This document shows, piece by piece, positions 1-6,528 of a stretch of 8,210 bases of DNA. Both the position numbers and the translations under genes were made by a program. The notes under the pieces were generated by a model. That model searched no databases. It had not been told where the DNA came from and worked only from the letters and a program-made list of their open reading frames with translations. The stretch lies in assembly GCA_015492875.1 (NCBI GenBank), contig WGEI01000337.1:1-8210 (forward strand), given 5' to 3'. The stretch's first letter is position 1; each line of letters opens with the position of its first letter. Source of the stretch: Anaerolineae bacterium (lineage in GTDB: Bacteria; Chloroflexota; Anaerolineae; Aggregatilineales; Phototrophicaceae).

Positions 1-1529
1 GCATCTGCTTGCTCTTCAATAATGACCATAATTGCAAGCGCTCGTTGAACCCCCGCTTTGATGAGTACATTCTCATCTGTAGGGTTGCCGTGAATAACCC
101 TGAAGCCACGTTTCAAAAGCTCGCTTGTATAGGTGTTATCATTGCTGATAATCACAAAGGGGCGTTTAGGGTCTAATTTATTGATCGAATGCATGGCCAA
201 TCTACCGCAACCCGCAATAATGAAATGTTGCGATAGCTCCTGCACCGCTTCCTCAGATTCCAGCAGCGAATACGTTTTATCACTGGACGGCGGTTTGAAT
301 GGAGTGAGTAGCTTTTGCCATGTGATGATGTTAGGTTGTTGTTTTGCCCCCTTTTGTGCCGTTTTTTGTATGGCGCGTATGCGCCACGCTGGAGCAACCG
401 CTAAGATAATATCCCCCTCATGCACAATATAATCTTCACCGGGTGCGTAAGTAAAATGCCCATCCTCATGGCGGATACCTATAACCCCAGCATCAAAATG
501 ATTTCTCAAATCTAGTTGGCGCAACCGTTTGCCAATCCAAGGCGAATCTTCGCCCATATTCAGTTGCGTAATTTGGTATGGCGAGTGATAGTCAAACAGG
601 ATTTTTGTGAAATAATCGTTTACCACAGGACGCAAGGTGGCACTATTCATAAATTGACCCGCTACCTCAAAGGGAGTAATGGCTTCATGAGCGCCAACCC
701 GCAGCATTTTGGGGGCGAGGTTTGCATTATGTGTCGAGGCGGTGATGAATAGGGCGGGATTCATGTTGTGCGCTGTTAAAACCGTCAACAATGTCTCCGT
801 ATCGCTCTCCAGCAGCACCATGATAGCTCTAGCACGTTGAATGCCCGCTGCGCGCAATGTCTCATCTTGTGTAGAGTCACCTTCTATAACGAGCAGTCCG
901 TTATCGCGCAGCTCATTAGCATAGTCATGGTCAGTTGTCACCACGACGACAACATCGAGAATACTCTGCCGCCTCAATATCAAATTAGCACAAGCTAAAT
1001 AAATTTGCCGAATGAGCTTCCGTAGCTTTACATAATGGCCTTCCGCATCATCGCCCAGCAAGCTATCTAACACAGCATCTAATGGTTGGTATATCTCCGC
1101 TTCTTGATGCAGCTTTCGTGCTTGAGCACTTTCAAATAACGAATCAACCGTTTTGGTGACTAACTCTCCCGCCCCGCAAACAATGTAATGGTTGGTGAGC
1201 TTGGATATCGCTTTAGCCACCCGCCGCTTTTGGCGTATTTCGCGCAATGCTGGGCTAATCAGTAAGGCGACCGCCGCCTGCGCAGCAAAAGCAAATGTAC
1301 CCAATCCGAAAATGATGAGCATTAATGTAAAAATACGCCCCACTTCTGTAGTGGCAACAATATCACCATAGCCAATTGTTGTGAGGGTTGTGATGGTCAG
1401 CCAAAGTGCTTCGAGAAAGTTTCTATTTTCCAGCACCATAAACCCCACAACACCAACGGGTAAAATAACCACAATGGCGATAAGGGCGATACGTATTTGT
1501 CTACGAACGTCATCAAATGATTGCTGCAT
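1..1529 (-). CDS. Two-helix potassium channel with tandem RCK (TrkA) domains, C-terminus cut by window edge
   Basis: Probable potassium-selective membrane channel gated by cytoplasmic RCK domains. The 509 visible codons are open from the ATG at 1529 to the left edge. Residues about 12-34 form a first membrane helix, 39-58 the pore loop with the canonical filter TIGYGD (51-56), and 64-91 a second helix: the Ion_trans_2 architecture. A first RCK nucleotide-binding domain starts at 'YIVCGAG' (115-121), with 'GDSTQDETL' (217-225) and 'AGIQRARAIMV' (228-238) as later landmarks. A TrkA_C-like domain covers about 318-380 (landmark 'WIGKRL'). A second RCK begins at 'HFIIAGCGR' (435-443) and continues past the edge. 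Both glycine motifs lack the third glycine (V and A instead). About 55 extra residues (135-190) separate the first and second strands of RCK1. The start has an AGGA-type ribosome site 8 bases upstream. The ion is inferred from the filter; the ligand is unknown. Voltage-sensor helices are absent. Confidence 0.9.
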   Translation of the reverse strand, partial: MQQSFDDVRRQIRIALIAIVVILPVGVVGFMVLENRNFLEALWLTITTLTTIGYGDIVATTEVGRIFTLMLIIFGLGTFAFAAQAAVALLISPALREIRQKRRVAKAISKLTNHYIVCGAGELVTKTVDSLFESAQARKLHQEAEIYQPLDAVLDSLLGDDAEGHYVKLRKLIRQIYLACANLILRRQSILDVVVVVTTDHDYANELRDNGLLVIEGDSTQDETLRAAGIQRARAIMVLLESDTETLLTVLTAHNMNPALFITASTHNANLAPKMLRVGAHEAITPFEVAGQFMNSATLRPVVNDYFTKILFDYHSPYQITQLNMGEDSPWIGKRLRQLDLRNHFDAGVIGIRHEDGHFTYAPGEDYIVHEGDIILAVAPAWRIRAIQKTAQKGAKQQPNIITWQKLLTPFKPPSSDKTYSLLESEEAVQELSQHFIIAGCGRLAMHSINKLDPKRPFVIISNDNTYTSELLKRGFRVIHGNPTDENVLIKAGVQRALAIMVIIEEQAD

Positions 1530-1560
1530 AGATTATCCTGATATGGCAAGCTTTGAGGAG

Positions 1561-1566
1561 ATTATA
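1561..1566 (-). promoter_or_regulatory. Candidate -10 box of the channel gene
   Basis: The minus strand reads a perfect TATAAT here, 31 bases before the channel ATG, and directly after the terminator of the upstream minus-strand gene. No convincing -35 box is visible at 16-18 bases distance, where the sequence falls inside the terminator stem. The placement (after a terminator, before a gene) supports a separate promoter for the channel, but the A+T-rich terminator tail could give such a match by chance. Confidence 0.35.
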
Positions 1567-1570
1567 ACAA

Positions 1571-1602
1571 AAAATGAAAAAGCCGACGCCTTATGTGTCG
1601 GC
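1571..1602 (-). terminator. Rho-independent terminator of the small minus-strand gene
   Basis: On the minus strand a 6-bp stem GCCGAC/GTCGGC with a 9-base loop (1582-1602) is followed by TTTTTCATTTTTT (down to about 1569). It sits 52 bases after the stop of the 88-residue gene and 40 bases before the channel start, so it should end the small gene's transcript and insulate the channel gene. Confidence 0.75.
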
Positions 1603-1654
1603 AGCGAAAGGATGTTAATCAATTGAGAGGAAATAAATTGTTGAACAGATTTGC

Positions 1655-1921
1655 CTAACCGCGGAACCAACGGATGAGTTTTGAAACTACACCTTTACGA
1701 TCGGCAATAGCCTGCTTATATTCCTGTTGTAGGCGTTCAGTTAAAAATTGCAGCTCGGTTACACTCATACGTGCACCGTTGACCACCACCCAATTGTTAT
1801 CAATTGCGCGCAAATCCTTTGGTGCTCGTTGGTAAAGTTTTTGATAGGCTTCGGCGTAGCTCATCATGATTTGTTCTGCACTGCTGGTCATAAGCATCTG
1901 GTGCAACGTCGCTCGCTGCAC
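1655..1921 (-). CDS. Small hypothetical protein (88 aa), helical with basic C-terminus
   Basis: I do not recognise a named family. The predicted protein has a helical first half ('EQIMMSYAEAYQKLYQRAPKDLRAID'-like, about 16-41), a short central strand-like segment 'WVVVNGARM' (44-52), an amphipathic helix (about 54-75) rich in Gln, Glu and Lys, and an aromatic basic end 'KLIRWFRG' (81-88). There is no signal peptide, membrane helix or metal-binding motif. Composition and patterning look like a real cytosolic protein. The end has the feel of small uncharacterised proteins in Chloroflexota, an impression I cannot check. The GTG start at 1921 is chosen because a strong AAAGGAGG lies just upstream and the frame is closed by a TGA a little further up; internal ATGs (codons 9 and 11) have no ribosome site. 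It is followed by its own terminator and transcribed divergently from the purine phosphorylase operon. Confidence 0.65.
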   Translation of the reverse strand: MQRATLHQMLMTSSAEQIMMSYAEAYQKLYQRAPKDLRAIDNNWVVVNGARMSVTELQFLTERLQQEYKQAIADRKGVVSKLIRWFRG

Positions 1922-1924
1922 GTG

Positions 1925-1932
1925 CCTCCTTT
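1925..1932 (-). promoter_or_regulatory. Strong ribosome binding site deciding a GTG start
   Basis: AAAGGAGG on the minus strand lies only 3 bases before the GTG at 1921. The match to the anti-Shine-Dalgarno sequence is full but the spacing is shorter than the usual 5-9 bases. No other in-frame start is better placed, so the start is likely GTG with reduced efficiency. Confidence 0.6.
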
Positions 1933-2017
1933 CGCATGATTTTGTCTTGAAGATTGTGGCTCACTATAACGGTATGCGACTCAATACCTTTGTCCAACAG
2001 CTCATTTAACTGTATAT

Positions 2018-2048
2018 ATTGTAACAGAAATTCGCAAATTATGAGCAA
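2018..2048 (-). promoter_or_regulatory. Candidate extended -10 promoter for the small minus-strand gene
   Basis: The minus strand carries an extended -10 element TGTTACAAT (2026 down to 2018) with a TTGCTC hexamer (2048-2043) 19 bases upstream. A transcript would start near 2011 and have a leader of about 90 bases before the GTG at 1921. The extended -10 makes this the best minus-strand promoter in the divergent region. The long spacer to the -35 weakens it. Confidence 0.4.
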
Positions 2049-2120
2049 TTACTTCTGTTTATATTGTTCATAATTGGTAAAAAACTGGTTATAAAGTGCG
2101 CTACAAATTTACGTATTTTA

Positions 2121-2187
2121 TATAATGACTGGCTTGTACTGCGTATATACCTCGCCCCTGCGTAGCGGTATAATAGGCCTTGCCTAT
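2121..2187 (+). promoter_or_regulatory. Promoter region of the purine/pantothenate operon with two TATAAT boxes and short palindromes
   Basis: Two perfect TATAAT hexamers occur, at 2121-2126 and 2169-2174. Neither has a good -35 box, which hints at activator use or a relaxed promoter. The second lies 43 bases before the start codon. It overlaps a perfect inverted repeat ATAGGC-CTT-GCCTAT (2173-2187), placed where transcription would begin, and the right arm of TATACC/GGTATA (2146-2151 and 2167-2172). A direct repeat TGCGTA (2140 and 2159) is spaced 19 bases. The rest of the 1922-2217 gap is A+T-rich and shows no RNA gene. Repressor binding near the start point is inference only. Confidence 0.45.
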
Positions 2188-2217
2188 CAGCCAAACCATC
2201 ATTGAGGAGTTGTCTAA

Positions 2218-3066
2218 ATGGCCTACACACGTGAAGATTACATGGAAGCTGTTCAAGCCATTCAAGCCCATACAAGTTTGAAACCAACGGTCGCCCTTGT
2301 GTTAGGGTCTGGTCTAGGCGGATTGGCAGATACATTTGAGGAACGGGTAGTTATTCCATATGACGCCATACCGAACTGGCCAAAATCTACGGTGTCAGGC
2401 CATCAAGGGCAACTCGTTATTGGTAAAATTGAAGGGCAAACCGTTGTCGCTCAACAGGGGCGCGCCCATCTTTACGAAGGGTATACCCCCCAACAAATCA
2501 CTTTCCCTGTGCGCGTTATGCACTTTTTAGGGGCAGAAACTATCGTACTCACTAACGCGGCGGGCGGCCTCAATAAATCCTTTGCCGTCGGTGATGTGAT
2601 GGTGATTAACGATCACATTTACTTTACGGGCATGGCTGGCTTTAACGCGCTTTCCGGCCCCAACGATGAATCCATTGGCCCTCGCTTTATTGGTATGGCG
2701 AATACTTATGACCGCCAGTTGCGCCAACTAGCCGTACAGGTCGCCGCTGAAAATAGCATACAGATTCAGCAAGGTGTATACGCCTGCCTTTCTGGCCCTA
2801 CTTTTGAAACACCCGCTGAAGTTCGTATGTTACGCGCTTTAGGCGCAGATGCTGTAGGTATGTCAACGGTGCATGAAGTCGTCGTGGCGCGCCATGCGGG
2901 AATGCGCGTTTTGGCCATTTCTGGCATCACAAACATCTCTGTTGATGATATTGATGCCTACGCAGATAGTGACTATAAAGCTGTGCATGAAGAAGTTTTA
3001 GAGGTGGGGAAACTTATCGTGCCGCGCCTGATAACTGTCCTTCGTGGTGTTCTACGAGCGTTATAA
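2218..3066 (+). CDS. punA: Purine nucleoside phosphorylase, trimeric 6-oxopurine type
   Basis: Cleaves inosine and guanosine (and deoxy forms) with phosphate to free base plus (deoxy)ribose-1-phosphate in cytosolic purine salvage. The 282-residue length fits the trimeric family. Visible motifs: 'GSGLGG' (30-35, phosphate-site Ser31), 'GHQGQ' (61-65, His62), 'GRAHLYEG' (81-88, Arg82), 'TNAAGGLN' (112-119), 'GPTFETPAE' (193-201, base-binding Glu197), 'GMSTVHE' (214-220, Met215) and 'ITN' (237-239, Asn239). The Glu/Asn pair is typical of 6-oxopurine specificity. The VHE variant in place of the more common VPE is also, as I recall, found in mycobacterial enzymes and need not impair function. The ATG is preceded by GAGGAG with 8 bases spacing. 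It is the first gene of a tight five-gene plus-strand operon; the next ATG begins one base after this stop codon. The activity call is confident; the symbol (punA versus deoD or pupG) is a naming choice. Confidence 0.96.
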   Translation: MAYTREDYMEAVQAIQAHTSLKPTVALVLGSGLGGLADTFEERVVIPYDAIPNWPKSTVSGHQGQLVIGKIEGQTVVAQQGRAHLYEGYTPQQITFPVRVMHFLGAETIVLTNAAGGLNKSFAVGDVMVINDHIYFTGMAGFNALSGPNDESIGPRFIGMANTYDRQLRQLAVQVAAENSIQIQQGVYACLSGPTFETPAEVRMLRALGADAVGMSTVHEVVVARHAGMRVLAISGITNISVDDIDAYADSDYKAVHEEVLEVGKLIVPRLITVLRGVLRAL

Positions 3067-3067
3067 T

Positions 3068-3862
3068 ATGGCATCGCTTGTCTTTCTCTTAGAGCAAATC
3101 TCGCCAGGGCTTTATGTGCTCTTTGGGTTAGGGCTTTTGTGGTATCTCCGCAAATTCATCATCGCCCGCAGAGAGTATCGCGCCACATATTTTGAGCTAG
3201 AGCGCGAGCTATCTCGTGGCCATCAAGCCAATGCACTTACGGCCATTATCCTTCTGCTGGAATTTGCCATTATCCTATACGGCGTACAATCACGAGTTGT
3301 GCCCATCGTTCGGGCTTATGAAGCAGATGCACTTTTACCCGTTGCGGTGGTTGATGATGGGGTATTCGCAACCCCAACGCCCGCGCCCTTATTGCCCTCT
3401 GTTGATATTGACCCTATTGGGCAATTAGGCCCAGATGACCCCATTAATCAAGTGCTTGCCACGCCCACATTAACGCCAACTCCAGTAGGGACAATTGTGC
3501 CCAACCCGCCTCCAGCTATTGGCTGCGATACGCCCAATGCCTTCTTACAAGTGCCCGCCAATGGCATGCAGGTTTTCCAGCCTATTGTCATACGCGGAAC
3601 AGCATTTGTCGATAACTTCTCGTCCTATAAAATCGAAATTCGCGGCGCTTCTACCTTTGATGAGTATCGCGTTCTAGATACAAAAGTAAATCCCGTAACA
3701 GAAATTGGCGAATTAGGGCAATTTATCCCTTCCAGCTTTGAACCGGGAGAGTACCAGTTCCGTTTAACGGTGTTTGATATAAATGGTGTGTTGGCGGCCT
3801 CGTGCATGGTCAATATCCTCATCACAGAGCCAGTGCCCACCCCAACACCAATTGGCCAATAG
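3068..3862 (+). CDS. Two-helix membrane protein with extracellular Ig-like domain (hypothetical)
   Basis: Function unknown. The 264-residue protein has a membrane helix at about 12-31, a basic and charged loop (28-54: several Arg plus 'FELEREL'), and a second helix at about 55-76. A Pro/Thr-rich linker follows (100-150, with 'ATPTPAP' and 'TLTPTPV'), then a beta-rich domain (about 153-253) and a terminal 'PVPTPTP' tail. By the positive-inside rule the loop is cytoplasmic, so the long C-terminal part is outside the cell. Landmarks of the outer domain are 'QPIVIRGTAF' (171-180), 'YKIEIRG' (187-193), 'EIGELGQF' (212-219) and 'PGEYQFRLTVFD' (226-237), an Ig-like pattern. The only two cysteines (153 and 246) flank it and could form a disulfide. 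Start choice: the ATG at 3068 follows the preceding TAA by one base, without a clear ribosome site, suggesting translational coupling; tandem GTGs at 3044 are an alternative. It is unlike its enzyme neighbours, so its role is not revealed by context. Confidence 0.85.
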   Translation: MASLVFLLEQISPGLYVLFGLGLLWYLRKFIIARREYRATYFELERELSRGHQANALTAIILLLEFAIILYGVQSRVVPIVRAYEADALLPVAVVDDGVFATPTPAPLLPSVDIDPIGQLGPDDPINQVLATPTLTPTPVGTIVPNPPPAIGCDTPNAFLQVPANGMQVFQPIVIRGTAFVDNFSSYKIEIRGASTFDEYRVLDTKVNPVTEIGELGQFIPSSFEPGEYQFRLTVFDINGVLAASCMVNILITEPVPTPTPIGQ

Positions 3863-3870
3863 GGGCGACT

Positions 3871-4776
3871 ATGAACCTTAATCGGGGGAATTTGCCTAAA
3901 ATAGCTATTATTGGCGCGGGTAAAGTGGGCAGTACGCTGGCTATCGCCCTGTCTCGCGCAGGATATGCAATTGTGGCTATAGCCAGCCGCACCCCAGCTT
4001 CTGCGGCTGCACTCGCTCAACGTCTTTCAGCGGCATCGACAACCATACAAGACGCCTTTATCTTAGCGGATTTAACGCTTCTAACCGTGCCCGATGATGC
4101 CATTGTCCCCCTAGCTTTACAGCTTTCGGAAATGGGCGACGCTTTGCGTGGCCACGCTTTTGTTCATACTTCTGGTGCGCATAGTCTAGACATCCTGAAG
4201 CCTTTAGCCGCACAGGGCGCTTTAGTGGGCAGCTTACATCCCGCTTTGCCCTTCGCTTCTATTGAAACGGCGTTGAACAACCTACCCAACACAGTTTATG
4301 CGCTTGAAGCATCTTCGCCCATATTATTACAGTGGCTGCAAGATATGGTGGGCGCATTGAACGGGCATACCATCACTATCCCCGAAGGGCAGAAAAGTGT
4401 CTACCACGCTGCTATGGTCATTGCCAGCAACTACACTGTCACGCTCTATAGCCTTGCCTATCAAATGTTGCATAGCATCGGCGCCAGCGACGCAGTGGCC
4501 GCCATCGCGCTCAATACACTGACCCGCGCAACTGTCGATAATCTTGTTCAACAAGGGTTGCCAAACGCTTTAACCGGCCCATTATCCCGCGCCGATATTG
4601 GTACATTGCAAGCGCATCTCAATGCGTTAGAATGCCACCATCCGCACCTTGTGCCGCTTTATATTGCCCTTGCCCGTAGCACCTACCCGCTTTTGCAGGC
4701 ACGCGGTGTTGATGTCGGTAAAATTGAGCAGTTTTTTATGGACTGGGAAATGACCAATGAGAATAACAATTCGTGA
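3871..4776 (+). CDS. Rossmann-fold/DUF2520 oxidoreductase-like protein, candidate ketopantoate reductase
   Basis: NAD(P)-dependent dehydrogenase-like protein of 301 residues. The N-terminal Rossmann domain starts with 'KIAIIGAGKVGS' (10-21), a full GxGxxG, followed by 'IASRT' (37-41), whose Ser-Arg after the second strand is the kind of site that can favour NADP. 'VPDDAI' (73-78), 'HTSGA' (99-103) and 'GSLHPALPF' (120-128) close this half. The C-terminal helical half has the DUF2520-type blocks 'YHAAMVIASNY' (178-188) and 'ALTGPLSRADIGTLQAHL' (233-250). The ATG at 3871 is chosen because AGGGG lies 5 bases upstream and the Rossmann motif starts right after; an earlier ATG at 3802 lies inside the preceding gene. 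The stop overlaps the panB start by 20 bases. Genes of this family are often found beside pan genes, and a divergent reductase named PanG has been described, from memory, in Francisella. That this protein reduces ketopantoate is inference. Confidence 0.85.
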   Translation: MNLNRGNLPKIAIIGAGKVGSTLAIALSRAGYAIVAIASRTPASAAALAQRLSAASTTIQDAFILADLTLLTVPDDAIVPLALQLSEMGDALRGHAFVHTSGAHSLDILKPLAAQGALVGSLHPALPFASIETALNNLPNTVYALEASSPILLQWLQDMVGALNGHTITIPEGQKSVYHAAMVIASNYTVTLYSLAYQMLHSIGASDAVAAIALNTLTRATVDNLVQQGLPNALTGPLSRADIGTLQAHLNALECHHPHLVPLYIALARSTYPLLQARGVDVGKIEQFFMDWEMTNENNNS

Positions 4777-5611
4777 TTTTCAGAAAATGAAGAAAGATGG
4801 TCAGCCCATTGTGATGTTGACCGCTTATGATGCAATGAGCGCGCGCATATGTGAAGCTGTTGGCGTGCCGGCTATTCTCGTCGGCGATACATTGGGCATG
4901 GTTGTTCAAGGGTATGATTCAACGATTCCCGTCACCCTCGACCATATTATTTATCATGCTGAAATTGTGTCCCGTGTCACTACCAAACCGCTAGTCATTG
5001 GCGATTTGCCCTTCATGACCTATAGCATTAGCCCTGAACAGGCGTTGACGAATGCCGCCCGCCTCATGCAAGAAGCGCGCGTCTCTTGTGTGAAACTAGA
5101 GGGCGGGGAATTTATTGCCCCAACTATTGAGCGCATTGTGAAGGCAGGCATTCCCGTGATGGCACACATTGGCCTCACCCCCCAGAGCGTCAATCGCTTC
5201 GGTGGCTTCCGCGTGCAAGGGCGTGAGCTAGAAAGCGCTCGCCAACTCATCCGTGATGCCCTTGCCATACAGGCCGCCGGTGCGTTTTGCGTTGTGCTAG
5301 AGCTTGTTCCCGCAGAACTCGCCCAATTAATCACCGAAATGCTGGATATTCCCACCATCGGCATTGGCGCTGGGCCACATTGTGATGGGCAAGTGCAGGT
5401 TTTTCATGACATACTGGCGCTATTCTGGGATTTCTTTCCCCGCCATACCAAGCGCTACGCTAATATCGGCGAACAAATGCAGGCCGCTGTTGCCCAATAT
5501 CTGGACGAAGTGCAAAAAAAGGTTTTCCCCACGACGGCAAACAGCTTTAAGATGAATGCTGAGGTTCTGAAAATTCTGCAAGAAGAGGTGAATAGCCGTG
5601 AGAGTGGTTGA
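4757..5611 (+). CDS. panB: 3-methyl-2-oxobutanoate hydroxymethyltransferase (ketopantoate hydroxymethyltransferase)
   Basis: Adds a hydroxymethyl group from 5,10-methylenetetrahydrofolate to 2-oxoisovalerate, making ketopantoate, the first committed step to pantothenate and CoA. The 284 residues cover the whole barrel enzyme. Visible motifs: 'MLTAYDAMSAR' (20-30), 'LVGDTLGMVVQGYDST' (41-56, metal ligand Asp44), 'IGDLPFMTY' (81-89, second ligand Asp83), 'VKLEGG' (112-117, Lys113 and Glu115), 'AHIGLTPQS' (136-144) with 'FGGFRVQG' (148-155), 'LELVP' (181-185, catalytic Glu182) and 'IGIGAG' (201-206). The ATG overlaps the upstream DUF2520 gene by 20 bases and the stop overlaps panC by 14 bases, so all three are probably translationally coupled. 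A weak GGGA lies 8 bases before the start. Nothing is truncated. The call is secure from the motifs and the neighbouring panC. Confidence 0.97.
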   Translation: MRITIRDFQKMKKDGQPIVMLTAYDAMSARICEAVGVPAILVGDTLGMVVQGYDSTIPVTLDHIIYHAEIVSRVTTKPLVIGDLPFMTYSISPEQALTNAARLMQEARVSCVKLEGGEFIAPTIERIVKAGIPVMAHIGLTPQSVNRFGGFRVQGRELESARQLIRDALAIQAAGAFCVVLELVPAELAQLITEMLDIPTIGIGAGPHCDGQVQVFHDILALFWDFFPRHTKRYANIGEQMQAAVAQYLDEVQKKVFPTTANSFKMNAEVLKILQEEVNSRESG

Positions 5612-6485
5612 TACAATTGCGGAATTACGCCAAGCCCGTGCTCAACTTCAGGGGCTGGTTGGCCTTGTGCCCACTATGGGGGCGCTTCATGCTGGCCATA
5701 TGTCCCTAGTTAACGCTGCTCGCGAAGATTGTGATACAGTCGTTGTGACTATTTTTGTTAATCCGACACAATTTGCCCCTAATGAAGATTTAGACGCTTA
5801 CCCCCGTGATTTACCGGCTGACCTTGCAAAACTCGAAGCGGCAGGCGTAGACCTCGTTTTTACCCCAACACCTGAAACGATGTATCCATCAAATTACCAG
5901 ACCTTTGTCGAAGTGGAGAAGGTCTCTCAGGGCAAAGAGGGCGCGCATCGACCCGGCCATTTTCGCGGTGTAGCAACCATAGTCACCAAACTGTTCAACC
6001 TCACCCAACCTGATGCCGCTTATTTTGGGCAAAAAGATGCTCAACAAGTGGCTGTGATAAAGGCGCTTGTGCGCGATTTGAACTTCCCATTAGACATTGT
6101 GATACTTCCTATTGTGCGCGAGGCCGATGGTTTAGCAATGAGTTCACGTAATGTATATCTGAACCCAAACGAACGCCGCGCTGCGACAGCCTTAAACCGT
6201 AGCTTGCAAGCTGCCGCCGCTGCCTATGATGCTGGAGAACGCCACCCAGAACGTTTGCGGCAGACAGCGCTTGCTGTGCTCAATGCTGAACCTCTCGCCC
6301 ATGTCGATTATGTTTCAGTGGCCGATGCTGTGACATTAGAGGAATTGACTGCCCCTTCAGAAAATCCCATTTTGCTCTCTTTAACTGCACGTGTTGGATT
6401 GCCGCGCCTTTTAGATAATTGCTTATTGCCTTACTCACTAAACACACGGGAAGCCCTCACACGCATTTTGGGCGGAGAGGTGTAG
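5598..6485 (+). CDS. panC: Pantothenate synthetase (pantoate--beta-alanine ligase)
   Basis: Joins pantoate and beta-alanine using ATP, through a pantoyl-adenylate, to make pantothenate in the cytosol. The 295-residue length is normal. Motifs of the nucleotidyltransferase fold: 'PTMGALHAGH' (25-34, HxGH-type), 'FVNPTQF' (53-59), 'RPGHFRGV' (118-125), 'FGQKDAQQ' (143-150) and 'MSSRN' (181-185, KMSKS-like). The start is the GTG at 5598, with AGAGGTG about 7 bases upstream; it overlaps the end of panB by 14 bases. It is the last gene of the tight operon, and no clear intrinsic terminator follows, so some readthrough into the zinc peptidase gene is possible. The aspartate decarboxylase panD that would supply beta-alanine is not in the window. 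Confidence 0.97.
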   Translation: MRVVDTIAELRQARAQLQGLVGLVPTMGALHAGHMSLVNAAREDCDTVVVTIFVNPTQFAPNEDLDAYPRDLPADLAKLEAAGVDLVFTPTPETMYPSNYQTFVEVEKVSQGKEGAHRPGHFRGVATIVTKLFNLTQPDAAYFGQKDAQQVAVIKALVRDLNFPLDIVILPIVREADGLAMSSRNVYLNPNERRAATALNRSLQAAAAAYDAGERHPERLRQTALAVLNAEPLAHVDYVSVADAVTLEELTAPSENPILLSLTARVGLPRLLDNCLLPYSLNTREALTRILGGEV

Positions 6486-6509
6486 CGCCGCCGAAATTTG
6501 CAATTTGTT

Positions 6510-6515
6510 TATATT
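6510..6515 (+). promoter_or_regulatory. Weak candidate -10 box for the zinc peptidase gene
   Basis: TATATT matches five of six -10 positions and would start a transcript near 6521, just before the paired segments of the leader. The -35 region is G+C-rich and not recognisable. Alternatively, TTGCAA (6498-6503) could serve as a -35 with a poor -10 near 6521. The evidence is thin; the gene may also be transcribed from the upstream operon. Confidence 0.25.
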
Positions 6516-6528
6516 TCTCTTAGATACC

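Noticed and set aside
133..752. Plus-strand open frames opposite the channel gene
   Set aside because: The minus strand is continuously open for 509 codons with channel and RCK motifs. The plus-strand frames are shadows without motifs.
1800..2048. Minus-strand 82-codon open frame overlapping the start of the small gene
   Set aside because: It overlaps the better-looking 88-residue frame by more than 100 bases, lacks a ribosome site at its first ATG and covers the candidate promoter. Kept only as a frameshift possibility in the findings.
2100..2217. Purine riboswitch upstream of the purine phosphorylase gene
   Set aside because: The conserved loop sequences and three-stem layout of the purine aptamer are not present; only short simple palindromes are seen.
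2857..2880. GMSTVHE instead of GMSTVPE in the phosphorylase as a sign of lost function
   Set aside because: The same His variant occurs, as I recall, in mycobacterial purine nucleoside phosphorylases, and all other active-site residues are intact.
3802..3870. Earlier ATG giving a 23-residue N-terminal extension to the DUF2520 protein
   Set aside because: It lies inside the preceding gene, the extension is low-complexity shadow of the TPTP codons, and the ATG at 3871 has a good AGGGG ribosome site right before the Rossmann motif.
3625..4020. 131-codon minus-strand open frame
   Set aside because: It lies antisense across the end of the Ig-like membrane protein gene and the start of the DUF2520 gene, both well supported, and shows no recognisable motif.
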